From Poseidonocella pacifica (GTDB lineage Bacteria > Pseudomonadota > Alphaproteobacteria > Rhodobacterales > Rhodobacteraceae), in assembly GCF_900111875.1 (NCBI RefSeq), contig NZ_FOJU01000001.1, positions 372,001 through 436,000 on the forward strand: 64,000 nt of DNA, in the 5' to 3' direction. The notes beneath the pieces were generated by a model, which saw only the letters and a program-made list of their open reading frames with translations, was not told the DNA's origin and did not search any database. Position 1 is the stretch's first letter, and the number at the start of each line of letters is the position of its first letter. Both the position numbers and the translations under genes were made by a program. Below are positions 53,763 to 62,559 of this stretch, piece after piece.

Positions 53763-54517
53763 CGCCCCGCGAGGCGTTTGAGCTCATCCCGCAGGGCGCG
53801 GGGTGGGTGACGGGCTGCGTCAAGAACCGGCCCTTCGGAAAGACCATCGGATGTGCCGCGCCCGACCTGCACCAAGCTGTAGGTATGGCTCCGGGCGATA
53901 CCGGTGAGGGCATCGCGAACAAGCGCCTGCAGCGTCAGATGAAGCGGCTGTGCGCCAAGCACACCGGTGCCCGCAGCCGGAATCCCATCCGCATTCTTCA
54001 TGCAGGCCTCGGCGCTCGTCGAATGGTAGCTTCGACAGATCATGGGGCGGTCTTCATAGACCCGACAGCGCATGGTTTCGGGGTCGAGCGCGGCGCAGGC
54101 ATCCGGATGTGCCGCGCGTCCATCAGGTGATCCGGCGAAAGGGAGCAGCGCGGCATGCATTCTTTGCGCCTCATGCTCCAGGATCGTACCGCCATCTGCC
54201 CCGTTGAGAATGCAGCAAAAGGCGCAGCCCGCGCCGCAAGCGATGCCCTCCAGACGGGCGGCCTGATCCTCGAGGTCGATCTGCGCGATCTGTGTTGCCG
54301 CTTCGCCAGAGGCGAGTCGTCTGACCACCTGTGAAAACGGCATCCCGACGGAAGCTGCGTGGCGAAGCCAAGCGATGAGCATCCGGCGCGCACGATCGGC
54401 GATCTCGGGGCGTATTCCAGAAACGGAAGCACGCTCGACCCGGCCAACAAGGGCCGCCGTATCGCGGGGATTCTCCTTGGTCGCACGGCGGCGGCGGGCG
54501 CGGGGCGGTTGGGGCAT
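53759..54517 (-). CDS. YkgJ family cysteine-cluster protein
   Basis: The 252-residue product has the cysteine pattern of the YkgJ/UPF0153 family: ACGAGCAFCCIL and, further on, CAALDPETMRCRVYEDRPMICRSYHS, which probably bind zinc or an iron-sulfur cluster. The N-terminal stretch is Arg/Pro-rich. Function is not established. The ATG at 54517 follows a GAGGAGAG ribosome binding site; the very long frame further upstream is antisense to folB and was rejected. The end overlaps the SleB-like gene. Confidence 0.82.
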   Translation of the reverse strand: MPQPPRARRRRATKENPRDTAALVGRVERASVSGIRPEIADRARRMLIAWLRHAASVGMPFSQVVRRLASGEAATQIAQIDLEDQAARLEGIACGAGCAFCCILNGADGGTILEHEAQRMHAALLPFAGSPDGRAAHPDACAALDPETMRCRVYEDRPMICRSYHSTSAEACMKNADGIPAAGTGVLGAQPLHLTLQALVRDALTGIARSHTYSLVQVGRGTSDGLSEGPVLDAARHPPRALRDELKRLAGR

Positions 54518-54643
54518 CGGCTCTCCTCTGGGCGCGGTTTTGCCGTATACAGCAACACTCGGCAAGCCCCGCCAGCTACAGCTTTGCAGGCCCTTGCACA
54601 GCCTGCTAGAAGAAGCCAACAGGCCCGGTCCAAGGGGGGAGCC

Positions 54644-55573
54644 ATGACCAACGAAATCCGTCTTGCCTTTGCGCATCCCGATGAACGCGCGGCAGCGTCG
54701 GCCATGGGGCAAAGTCGGCCACTTGACCGGATTTCCCTGCGCGATCACCTTGTGGAGGTAGAGATTGGCGCGTTTCAGGCTGAACGCGGCGTACGGCAAC
54801 GGATCAATTTCAACGTGGTGGTCGAGGTCGCGCCCTCCGACGCGCCGCTTGGCGATGATGTCGACAGGATCCTTTCCTATGACCGCGTGACCGAAGCGAT
54901 TGCCCACGCGCTCGCGGCCGAAAGGCTCAACCTGCTGGAAACACTTGCCGATCGCGTGGCAGAGCGGATCTTGCATGAACCGCAAGCTGTCCGTGCCTTT
55001 GTGCGCATCGAAAAGCTGGATCGCGGGCCCGGCGCGCTTGGGGTGGAAATCGTGCGGACACGGCGTGATCTTGAAGACGACGGCGATGATGATCCCGCGC
55101 CGCATCCACGCATCATCTATTTCTCGAATGCCGCGATTGCCTCGCCTCATCTCAAGGGGTGGATCGACCAGATTGATACAGGTGGCCAACCTACGATCCT
55201 TTGCGTTGGACCTGCGGATTTCCCCGCGCCGCAAATTGCGGGAAAGCCTCTGGTGCAACGCCGCGTGGATCTTCTGGCCATTGAGCAGAATGCGTGGATG
55301 CTGGCGAGCAAGGATCGCCGCTGTGTCGTCGTCGGCTCCCGCACCGAACTCGACTGGGGCATGAAGAATGGCCAGATCAGCATTTGGGCCCCATCCAAGG
55401 TGGTGCTTGATGCCGTTGATGGGCCCAAAGCCGGGCCCCGGGACGTGCTCGACCTCATCACCTGGTTCGCGAAGGAGATGGAAGCGGTGGAGTTGACCGT
55501 GATTGGCGATGCTTCGCCGGCGGGCGCACCGTGTCCGGTCACGTTGGTTGCACCCGAAAGCCCTTCGGTCTGA
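54644..55573 (+). CDS. folB: Dihydroneopterin aldolase with C-terminal extension
   Basis: The 309-residue product begins with a FolB-like domain (residues about 30-140) containing HLVEVEIGAFQAERGVRQ and RLNLLETLADRVAERIL, followed by a domain of about 165 residues not present in ordinary FolB (starts near PRIIYFSNAAIASP and has a mixed alpha/beta look with VVVGSRTEL and WAPSKVV). FolB cleaves dihydroneopterin in folate synthesis. Length is about double the usual 120 residues. The ATG at 54644 follows AAGGGGGGA. folP follows after 40 bases. Confidence 0.85.
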   Translation: MTNEIRLAFAHPDERAAASAMGQSRPLDRISLRDHLVEVEIGAFQAERGVRQRINFNVVVEVAPSDAPLGDDVDRILSYDRVTEAIAHALAAERLNLLETLADRVAERILHEPQAVRAFVRIEKLDRGPGALGVEIVRTRRDLEDDGDDDPAPHPRIIYFSNAAIASPHLKGWIDQIDTGGQPTILCVGPADFPAPQIAGKPLVQRRVDLLAIEQNAWMLASKDRRCVVVGSRTELDWGMKNGQISIWAPSKVVLDAVDGPKAGPRDVLDLITWFAKEMEAVELTVIGDASPAGAPCPVTLVAPESPSV

Positions 55574-55613
55574 AAGGGTCGCAGGCCTGAAATCGTCGGC
55601 GCAAGAGGGATAC

Positions 55614-56624
55614 ATGACAGTCTATTTTCGCCCCATCCCGCAAAGTGGCCCGGAGGCGCCGGATGGTGCGCTTCGTCTCGCCGGTGGCTGGTGCTGGTTC
55701 AGCCACGTGGAGCGCCTTGAACGCGGCGCAGCGCCCGTTGTTCTTCCGGCAGAAGATCTGCCCGAGGATTGGCAGACGCGCCTGACCGCGCGCCGGGCGC
55801 CATTGATGGGGGTGTCCTTCGACCGGCCAAGGCTCATGGGAATTCTCAACGTCACGCCGGACAGCTTTTCGGACGGAGGCCGTTTTCTGGACCCCAAGAA
55901 TGCGATGTCGCAAGCGCGGACGCTCATCGAGGGTGGCGCGGATATCCTCGACATAGGCGGAGAGTCAACGCGACCCGGCGCTGTGGAGGTAGAGACGGAA
56001 GAAGAGATCCGCCGCACCGCGCCGATCATAACCGCCCTCAGAAGAGAGATCGCCACCCCCATCTCCATCGACACGCGAAAAGCGCCGGTTGCCCGTGCGG
56101 CGCTCGATGCCGGTGCGGATATGGTAAACGATGTCGCGGCGCTGCTCTTTGATCCGGAGTTGCTGTCATTGGTGGCCGAAACCAATGTCCCCTTGTGCCT
56201 GATGCATGCGCAGGGCGATCCAGCCACGATGCAGAATGCGCCCGATTATGACGATGTGCTGCTCGACGTTTACGATTTTCTCTCCGAACGGTTGGAGGCG
56301 GCCGTGGCCGCGGGCGTGCCTCGGCATCGTATCGTGGTCGATCCCGGTATCGGCTTTGGCAAGACGCAGGCGCACAATCTCGCGCTTCTCTCACGGCTGA
56401 GCCTGTTTCACGGGCTCGGCGCGCCGGTTCTGCTCGGGGCCTCCCGCAAGAGGTTCATCGGGACAATCGGACAGGCCCCGGTCGCCGCGGATCGCATGCC
56501 GGGATCGATTGCCGTGGCATTGGCCGGGGTGTCGCAGGGGGCACAGATCCTGCGGGTTCATGACATGAAAGAGACCCGGCAGGCGCTTGACCTATACCGG
56601 GCCGCGATCGGAGGCACGACATGA
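55614..56624 (+). CDS. folP: Dihydropteroate synthase
   Basis: The 336-residue product makes dihydropteroate in folate synthesis. It has the signature [33 protein letters not shown], and DPGIGFGKT with the later GASRKRFIG, all typical of FolP. The first 70 residues before the TIM barrel are an N-terminal extension found in this lineage. The ATG at 55614 follows AGAGGGA. Its stop overlaps the glmM start (ATGA). The folB-folP pair suggests a folate segment, with folE2 in the same window. Confidence 0.95.
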   Translation: MTVYFRPIPQSGPEAPDGALRLAGGWCWFSHVERLERGAAPVVLPAEDLPEDWQTRLTARRAPLMGVSFDRPRLMGILNVTPDSFSDGGRFLDPKNAMSQARTLIEGGADILDIGGESTRPGAVEVETEEEIRRTAPIITALRREIATPISIDTRKAPVARAALDAGADMVNDVAALLFDPELLSLVAETNVPLCLMHAQGDPATMQNAPDYDDVLLDVYDFLSERLEAAVAAGVPRHRIVVDPGIGFGKTQAHNLALLSRLSLFHGLGAPVLLGASRKRFIGTIGQAPVAADRMPGSIAVALAGVSQGAQILRVHDMKETRQALDLYRAAIGGTT

Positions 56625-57973
56625 CAGGCAGGACTCTCTTCGGAACGGACGGCGTGCGTGGGCGCGCCAACACACATCCGATGACCGCCGAAATGGCGCT
56701 TCGGATCGGGGCGGCGGCGGGGCGTTACTTTCGCCGTGACGGCTCCGCCGCGCATCGGGTGGTGATCGGCAAGGACACGCGCCTGTCGGGCTATATGTTC
56801 GAAAACGCCCTGACCGCCGGGCTGACCTCGACGGGGATGAGTGTGCTGTTGCTGGGGCCCGTGCCGACACCAGCGGTCGGATTGCTCACGCCCTCGATGC
56901 GGGCCGATGTGGGTATCATGATCTCGGCAAGCCACAATCCGCACGAAGACAACGGCATCAAGTTCTTCGGGCCCGACGGATTCAAGCTGTCGGATGAGGC
57001 GGAGCAGGAGATCGAAGCGCTGGTGAATGCCGGGATAGAGCCGGCGCTCGCCGGTAATATCGGACGAGCCAAGCGGATCGACGACGGCCGTTTTCGCTAT
57101 GTCGAACGGGTGAAGGGGACGCTGCCCCACGGCATGTCACTCGATGGGTTGAAGGTGGTGATCGATTGCGCCAATGGGGCGGCATACCGCGCGGCCCCCG
57201 AAGTTCTGTGGGAACTGGGCGCAGAGGTGATTCCCGTCGGGGTGTCGCCGAACGGCAAGAACATCAACGACCGGTGCGGCTCCACGCATCCGCAGGTCGC
57301 CGCTGAACAGGTGGTTGCCCATGGCGCGCATGTGGGGATCTGTCTTGATGGGGATGCCGACCGGGTGATCCTGATCGATGAACGCGGTCAGAAGGCGGAC
57401 GGCGATCAGCTCATGGCGCTGCTGGCCGGGCGTTGGGCAGAAGAGGGACGGCTTCGGGGCGGTGCCTTGGTCGCAACGGTCATGTCGAACCTCGGGCTGG
57501 AGCGTTATCTCGGCGCGCGCGGTGTGCGGTTGGAACGTACCTCGGTGGGCGATCGCTATGTGGTCGAACGGATGCGCGCGGGGGGCTTCAACCTCGGCGG
57601 AGAGCAATCCGGGCATATCGTCATGACGGATTACGCGACCACCGGGGATGGTCTCATGGCCGCGCTACAATTTCTTGCGGAGATGGTCAGCACAGGCAAA
57701 CCTGCGAGCGAACTTGCCCGTAACTTTGAGACGGTGCCACAACTGCTGAAGAACGTCCGGTATGCTGCGGGTGAGACTCCGCTGGAAGCGGGTAGCGTGA
57801 AAGCTGCGATTAAAGCGGCGGAGGCACGGCTGGACGGGCAGGGGCGTCTTCTTATCCGAAAGTCGGGGACAGAGCCCCTTATTCGGGTGATGGCGGAATG
57901 TGAGGACGACGCCGTTCTGACCGAAGTCGTAGATGGCGTCGTAGACGCAGTAGAGCGTGCGGTCGGAAGTTAG
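56621..57973 (+). CDS. glmM: Phosphoglucosamine mutase
   Basis: The 450-residue product converts glucosamine-6-phosphate to glucosamine-1-phosphate on the way to UDP-GlcNAc, needed for peptidoglycan and lipopolysaccharide. It has the phosphoserine region [14 protein letters not shown], the metal loop CLDGDADRV and the sugar-binding GEQSGHIV, then an [12 protein letters not shown] loop at the C-terminus. Length is normal. The start overlaps the folP stop, a common folP-glmM pairing. Its own stop overlaps the convergent DUF1194 gene. Confidence 0.97.
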   Translation: MTGRTLFGTDGVRGRANTHPMTAEMALRIGAAAGRYFRRDGSAAHRVVIGKDTRLSGYMFENALTAGLTSTGMSVLLLGPVPTPAVGLLTPSMRADVGIMISASHNPHEDNGIKFFGPDGFKLSDEAEQEIEALVNAGIEPALAGNIGRAKRIDDGRFRYVERVKGTLPHGMSLDGLKVVIDCANGAAYRAAPEVLWELGAEVIPVGVSPNGKNINDRCGSTHPQVAAEQVVAHGAHVGICLDGDADRVILIDERGQKADGDQLMALLAGRWAEEGRLRGGALVATVMSNLGLERYLGARGVRLERTSVGDRYVVERMRAGGFNLGGEQSGHIVMTDYATTGDGLMAALQFLAEMVSTGKPASELARNFETVPQLLKNVRYAAGETPLEAGSVKAAIKAAEARLDGQGRLLIRKSGTEPLIRVMAECEDDAVLTEVVDGVVDAVERAVGS

Positions 57974-58863
57974 TCCGACGGCGACAGCGCGGCGTTCCGG
58001 GAGGGATCTTCGCAATCGAAGCTGGGCTGGCGGCTTGCACCAAGATCAAGGGACAGGGTCGCGGGGATAAGGCCCGCCGGACCTTGTGGCGCGGTTCCGG
58101 CGCGTGAGGCCCAATACCGCCGCTCTTCGGGGGCGAGACGGTGCCCGGCCATTTCCAGAACCAGCTTGGACATCAGCGTATCGCGAAACACTTCCCAGCT
58201 TCCCGCGACGACATGGAATGCGCCCGCGCCACCGATGACGCAATGCTCATAGAATAACCCGACATCAGGCCCGTGATACGCAGTGTTTCCGCGCGTTATG
58301 GGCAAACCATTGATGGTGATCCCGGCCCGAACGAGGTTGTCACGCACATGCGTCACGGAATGACCTGCATTGCTGTGCCCATCGCCGGAAATATCGATCA
58401 CCCGATAGACGGCATCGCCCTCATGGCTTTCGAGCATCGTCGCCGCTGCGGTGAGCGCGTTGCCGATCGCGGTTGTACCATAGTGCATCGGATCGCCGAT
58501 TTGATCCTCGATGGCACGGATCTGCATCGCGAAGGCGTTCATTTCTTCGAAGGTTCGGATTGTCCGCATGGGGACGAGGATTCTCTGCGACGATGGCCCG
58601 GACCACTCAAAATATCCGATCGCGATCCCGCCTCCGGCAAGGGCTGCGCGGGCGATACGATTGTCGGTCAGCGCGGTCGCGTAAGCTTCCCGTTGAAACA
58701 GGCGTTCTTGATCCGAAACCGAGGAGGAGACATCGACGGCAAGAACCAACGCGACCTCCACCGCATCATCAGCCGCGCTTTGACCTGCATGTGCAGTGAG
58801 GGAGCAGGCCATGGCGGCAAGCTGAAAAAGAGTACGAACGGGCTTTGAAAAACGGTTCAACAT
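57970..58863 (-). CDS. DUF1194 secreted von Willebrand-like protein
   Basis: The 297-residue product has a signal peptide ([21 protein letters not shown]) and then a von Willebrand A-like fold beginning [14 protein letters not shown], which keeps the DxSxS metal-site pattern, with [11 protein letters not shown] as the later metal-site segment. It matches the DUF1194 family, of unknown function, thought to be periplasmic. The ATG at 58863 gives the signal peptide. It overlaps glmM at the 3' end by four bases. Confidence 0.88.
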   Translation of the reverse strand: MLNRFSKPVRTLFQLAAMACSLTAHAGQSAADDAVEVALVLAVDVSSSVSDQERLFQREAYATALTDNRIARAALAGGGIAIGYFEWSGPSSQRILVPMRTIRTFEEMNAFAMQIRAIEDQIGDPMHYGTTAIGNALTAAATMLESHEGDAVYRVIDISGDGHSNAGHSVTHVRDNLVRAGITINGLPITRGNTAYHGPDVGLFYEHCVIGGAGAFHVVAGSWEVFRDTLMSKLVLEMAGHRLAPEERRYWASRAGTAPQGPAGLIPATLSLDLGASRQPSFDCEDPSRNAALSPSD

Positions 58864-59158
58864 GGGCTATCCAGTGACTGATACACATCATTTCTACACA
58901 GGGGCGGTACCCGACCGTTTGGCTGTGTATTGGCGCCGTGCGATCTGGGCCTTGGCTTCATGATGTGGCTCGCAGCCCTGAAAGCAGGGTTAACAGCGCG
59001 CTTTTTCGAATTTCACAGAGGTGTTGGCGCGCATATTGTGCAGATTTTTGGTACCTGCCGAATTTTTGTGCGGAAAATCCATGAAATTTATGCTGCGATG
59101 CAGCATTTCAGTCAGCCATTTTGACCTAACTTCTGAGTCGTTTCCGTAAAGGAAAGAT
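58864..59158. other. Non-coding gap between DUF1194 and bactofilin genes
   Basis: This stretch, moderately AT-rich near 59000-59150, has no convincing gene. A short plus-strand frame at 58930-59124 lacks a family-like sequence. It must contain the promoter of the minus-strand DUF1194 gene. I see no repeat or tRNA in it. Confidence 0.6.
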
Positions 59159-59160
59159 GA

Positions 59161-59190
59161 AAAAACCCCGCAGCGGCCTGCGGGGTTTGT
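59161..59190 (-). terminator. Intrinsic terminator of the bactofilin operon
   Basis: An 11-bp stem (AAACCCCGCAG, loop CGGC, CTGCGGGGTTT) is followed on the minus strand by a T-run of six. It lies 26 bases after the bactofilin stop on the minus strand and should end the bacA transcript. Confidence 0.9.
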
Positions 59191-59215
59191 GTCATCTCGA
59201 AAAGGTGAGGAATGC

Positions 59216-59719
59216 TCAGCTTTCGGCGCGTGTGGCCGGCTGGGGGGCGGCGCTCTTCTTCGGGCCGCCCGAGCTGAGCGGGTCATCTTGCCGCTGGACC
59301 GAGCCTTCGAAATGTGCGCCGGATTCGATCGCGATCGTCTTGTGGATGATGTCGCCTTCGACACGAGCGGTCGAAGTGAGTCGAACTTTCAAACCACGGA
59401 CGCGGCCGACAATGCGGCCATTGATGACGACGTCATCGGCAATAACTTCGCCCTTGATCGTTGCGCCTTCGCCAATGGTCAGCAGGTGCGCGCGGATATC
59501 GCCCTCAACCGTTCCTTCGACCTGAATGTCGCCGGTCGTCTTGATGTTGCCGGTGATATGCAGATCCGAAGACAGGCTCGAAGCAGGCGGCTTGGCCTTC
59601 GGCGCGGGGGCCGGAGCGCTGCTCTGCACAGGAGCGGAGGTGCTGCCACCCGGCGCGGGAGCGGAGGAGCTTTCCTGCGGTTTGGGGGCGGGGTCGTTGA
59701 TTTTGCTCTTAGAAAACAT
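59216..59719 (-). CDS. bacA: Bactofilin
   Basis: The 167-residue product has a central beta-helix domain (residues about 50-145: DLHITGNIKTTGDIQVEGTVEGDI, VINGRIVGRVRG and ARVEGDIIHKTI) between disordered Ala/Pro/Ser-rich tails, the layout of bactofilins, which form non-polar filaments that position cell-wall enzymes. The start overlaps the end of the upstream M23 peptidase gene by 11 bases. Together the two genes match the bacA-lmdC pairing described in alphaproteobacteria. A strong terminator follows. Confidence 0.92.
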   Translation of the reverse strand: MFSKSKINDPAPKPQESSSAPAPGGSTSAPVQSSAPAPAPKAKPPASSLSSDLHITGNIKTTGDIQVEGTVEGDIRAHLLTIGEGATIKGEVIADDVVINGRIVGRVRGLKVRLTSTARVEGDIIHKTIAIESGAHFEGSVQRQDDPLSSGGPKKSAAPQPATRAES

Positions 59720-61031
59720 CTCTCGCGGCCTTTATGTAGCTCATCGGGTTTACGGGGGTTCCGTTGACGAGGACTTCGTAGTGCAGATGCACGCCCGTCA
59801 CCCTACCGGACGCTCCCATATCACCGATCCTGTCGCCGCGCGAGACTCTATCGCCCACTTTGACACGCAATTTGGACAAATGCGCAAAGCGTGTCTCGAT
59901 CCCGAAATCATGTTTGATCTTCACCAACCGGCCATAGCCCGAGCTCCACCCAGCATGGATCACGACGCCGTCGGCGGTGGAGTAAAGTGGGGTACCGGAG
60001 GGCGCTGCAAAGTCTACGCCCTGGTGCATCCTGCGCCCGCCGGTCTTGGGGTCGCGGCGATACCCAAAGGGAGAGGTAAAGCGGTAAGCGTTCTTGACGG
60101 GAAGGGCAAAGGGCGCCTTCTCGGCTGCGATGCGGTAAAGGTTCAACCGGTCCAGTTCCTGCAGGATTCCATTGGCCCGCAGCGCGTCGGGGCCCGGGGC
60201 CTGTCCCATGGTCGAGGTGATCGGGGTGAGCGGGCCACCCTGACCGGAGTAGCGGCGCTTGACCTGCGACAACAGCGTGTCGGTATCGAGACCGGCGCTG
60301 CGGAACATCTTGTCGAGCGGCTCGACCGAGACGGTCATGGCCTCTTCGAGTTGCCGGAAGATCTGGTCGTTGGAATCTTCCATGAGGCGGATACGCAGGG
60401 CGAGTTCGTCCGCATGGCCAACCACAAGCTCTGCGTCGCGCGCGACGGAGTCGCGTTCTTTCGCAGTGCGCTCAAGCGCGGCGGTCAGATGCGCCAGAGT
60501 CCCGGCGGTTTCTCCGTCGAGCGGCGCGCTTTCGCCAAGGTCGCCCTCTCCGCGCGTGGCAAGAAGCTCCATCCGGGCCGCATCGCGTTCCTTCATCGTC
60601 CGGCGAAGCCCGACCTGAATGACGTCTATGCCCTTCTCAAGCTCGCGCCGATGCTCTTCAGAGGCCAGAAGCTCTGACTGCATCGTCGAGATTTGCGCCA
60701 ATGCGGAGGTGAAACGTTCCTGAGCGGCGCGGGCCTCTTCGGCGCGGGTGTCGCGCTCTTCCGAGAGGGCGTTCAAACGCGCCTGATAGGTTGCCAGATC
60801 GCGCTTGGCCTGATCGCGAAAATTGCCGGAGCCGATGCTATCCATCGTAAGAACGGCGGTCGCCACGATCGCCCACCCTATTACGGCGGTGCTTCCGGCA
60901 AGGGCAACAAGTTGCGATGTCGGTTTGAGACGAATGAAACGGGTTTCGGTATCGGATCGGAGGAAGAGGCGTCGTTCAGGAAGTATGCGCTCTAGAGCGG
61001 TATCAAGTCTGTGTCTGAAACGTGAAATCAC
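59709..61031 (-). CDS. lmdC: M23 family metallopeptidase, LmdC-like
   Basis: The 440-residue product has a cytoplasmic N-terminus, a membrane helix (LVALAGSTAVIGWAIVATAVL, about residues 40-60), a long coiled coil (about 75-225, with many EER/ARAAQ heptads) and a C-terminal M23 endopeptidase domain. The metal ligands are complete: H and D in MHQGVDF, and the HxH of VHLHYEV. It cleaves peptidoglycan cross-links. It is followed by a bactofilin gene, the pairing in which the filament guides this peptidase; the symbol lmdC follows that analogy and is not proven. Confidence 0.87.
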   Translation of the reverse strand: MISRFRHRLDTALERILPERRLFLRSDTETRFIRLKPTSQLVALAGSTAVIGWAIVATAVLTMDSIGSGNFRDQAKRDLATYQARLNALSEERDTRAEEARAAQERFTSALAQISTMQSELLASEEHRRELEKGIDVIQVGLRRTMKERDAARMELLATRGEGDLGESAPLDGETAGTLAHLTAALERTAKERDSVARDAELVVGHADELALRIRLMEDSNDQIFRQLEEAMTVSVEPLDKMFRSAGLDTDTLLSQVKRRYSGQGGPLTPITSTMGQAPGPDALRANGILQELDRLNLYRIAAEKAPFALPVKNAYRFTSPFGYRRDPKTGGRRMHQGVDFAAPSGTPLYSTADGVVIHAGWSSGYGRLVKIKHDFGIETRFAHLSKLRVKVGDRVSRGDRIGDMGASGRVTGVHLHYEVLVNGTPVNPMSYIKAARDVF

Positions 61032-61219
61032 GTGCCCGTCCTTCGTGCCAACCTCTTTTACCGGCGCGCCAATGTCCCCGTCGGCGCCGTGGGCAGATGA
61101 TTAACGGGGCGCCGACGGGCTCGCAAAGGCTTTTCTGACACCTGCGTGGAACCCGGCGCAAAACGGGGTCCAACTGGCAGTTTTCCGCCGAAAACCGCCT
61201 TCAAAGACCTAACGAATGA

Positions 61220-62035
61220 TTAACTATGATCCGAGTCTTCGGTGAGCGGCCAGTAGAAGTCAGGGGGTAGTCCGGCTTCGGCCCGCTTCTCATCGTTGAA
61301 CGGCGGCTTGAGCGTGCTGTGGAAATAGCGGCGCACAAGATCGTGAAAGAGAGGCTTTGGATCACGGTTGTCTCGCCCGCAAAGGAAGTGAAACCACTTT
61401 GACCCATAGGCGACATGACCCACTTCTTCGGCGTAGATCGTCTCAAGCGCGTCTACTGCGCCAGCATCCCCCGCCTTGGTAAAGAGTGCGATCATCCCGG
61501 GCGTCACATCGAGGCCCCGCGCCTCCAGCACCATGGGCACCACCGCGAGCCTGCCAAAGATATCCTCGGCAGTATCACTGGCGGCGCGCCACATTCCCGC
61601 ATGGGCGGGCAGTGCCCCATAAAAGCTGCCCTTCGCTTCGAGGCAGTCTGCCATGAGGTTGAAATGCTTTGATTCCTCATCGGCGGCGCGTACCCAATCA
61701 TCATAGAATCCCGGCGGCATCGGCACATGGCCGAAGCGCGCAATGAGATCCCAATGGAGATCGACGGCGTTCAACTCAATATGGGCTACCGCATGCAGGA
61801 GCGCGATGCGCCCCTCAGGGCTCCCTGGTTTGCGCTTGGGGACGTCGCGCGGATCGCGGAGTTCGGGGCGCTCCGGCCGGGCGGGAAAATCCGGTGGTGC
61901 GCCGATCCCGATTTCGATCTCCTCACCTGCATCGCGGGCCTCGAACCAACGGGCGGCGTGGCGGTGCGACAGGGCGGTCTTTTCGCGGCCATCGGCGCAG
62001 GTCAGCACCTCCACCGCCATTTCCGTGAGCGTCAT
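61220..62035 (-). CDS. DUF455 family ferritin-like protein
   Basis: The product, about 271 residues, is mainly helical with carboxylate/His iron-ligand patterns (AVAHIELNAVDLHWD, ADEESKHFNLM, YAEEVGHVAYG), the DUF455/COG2833 ferritin-like family, possibly with diiron redox activity. Start is ATG 62035, directly overlapping the bcp stop (TGATG); a GTG three bases earlier is an alternative. Function is unknown. Coupling to a peroxiredoxin gene hints at a role in oxidative stress. Confidence 0.85.
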   Translation of the reverse strand: MTLTEMAVEVLTCADGREKTALSHRHAARWFEARDAGEEIEIGIGAPPDFPARPERPELRDPRDVPKRKPGSPEGRIALLHAVAHIELNAVDLHWDLIARFGHVPMPPGFYDDWVRAADEESKHFNLMADCLEAKGSFYGALPAHAGMWRAASDTAEDIFGRLAVVPMVLEARGLDVTPGMIALFTKAGDAGAVDALETIYAEEVGHVAYGSKWFHFLCGRDNRDPKPLFHDLVRRYFHSTLKPPFNDEKRAEAGLPPDFYWPLTEDSDHS

Positions 62036-62496
62036 CACAGCGATTGCACCGCCTTGAGCACGTCTTCGGCATGGCCGGCGACTTTCACCTTCGGCCAGAT
62101 ACGGGCGATCTTTCCGTCACGGTCAATCAACACGGTCGTTCGCTCGATCCCCATGAAGGTCTTGCCGTACATGCTCTTTTCTTTCCAAACACCATACCGC
62201 TCGCAGGTATCGCCGTCTTCATCCGAAAGCAGCGCAACCTTGAGCCCGTGCTTGTCACGAAACTTGTCGTGCTTGGCGATGCTGTCCTTGGAAATCCCGA
62301 GAACAACCGAACCGGCCGCCGCGAATTCGTTGGCGGCATCGGTGAAGGCGATCGCTTCCTTGGTGCAGCCGGACGTATCGTCCCGCGGATAGAAATAGAG
62401 CACGACAATCTGGCCGCGCAGATCAGAGAGCGAAACACTGCCGCCCCCGTCGCGAGGCAACGTGACATCGGGTGCGAGTTGGCCGGGTTCGATCAT
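62035..62496 (-). CDS. bcp: Thioredoxin-dependent peroxiredoxin, BCP type
   Basis: The 153-residue product reduces hydroperoxides with thioredoxin. The peroxidatic cysteine is C44 in DDTSGCTKEA, with the FYPRD motif before it; the only other cysteine is C98 in DGDTCERYG. The neighbouring resolving cysteine found five residues on in E. coli BCP is absent, so C98 or an external thiol may resolve. The ATG at 62496 follows a GAGGAGA site. It is followed immediately by the DUF455 gene. Confidence 0.93.
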   Translation of the reverse strand: MIEPGQLAPDVTLPRDGGGSVSLSDLRGQIVVLYFYPRDDTSGCTKEAIAFTDAANEFAAAGSVVLGISKDSIAKHDKFRDKHGLKVALLSDEDGDTCERYGVWKEKSMYGKTFMGIERTTVLIDRDGKIARIWPKVKVAGHAEDVLKAVQSL

Positions 62497-62559
62497 AGGT
62501 TTCTCCTCATGGCGCAGCGAATGCTTTCATACTAGACCGGCATGCGGGAGATGAAAGAG

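Noticed and set aside
58930-59124. Short plus-strand reading frame (64 codons) in the gap before bactofilin
   Set aside because: No ribosome binding site or family likeness, and the gap must hold the promoter of the DUF1194 gene.
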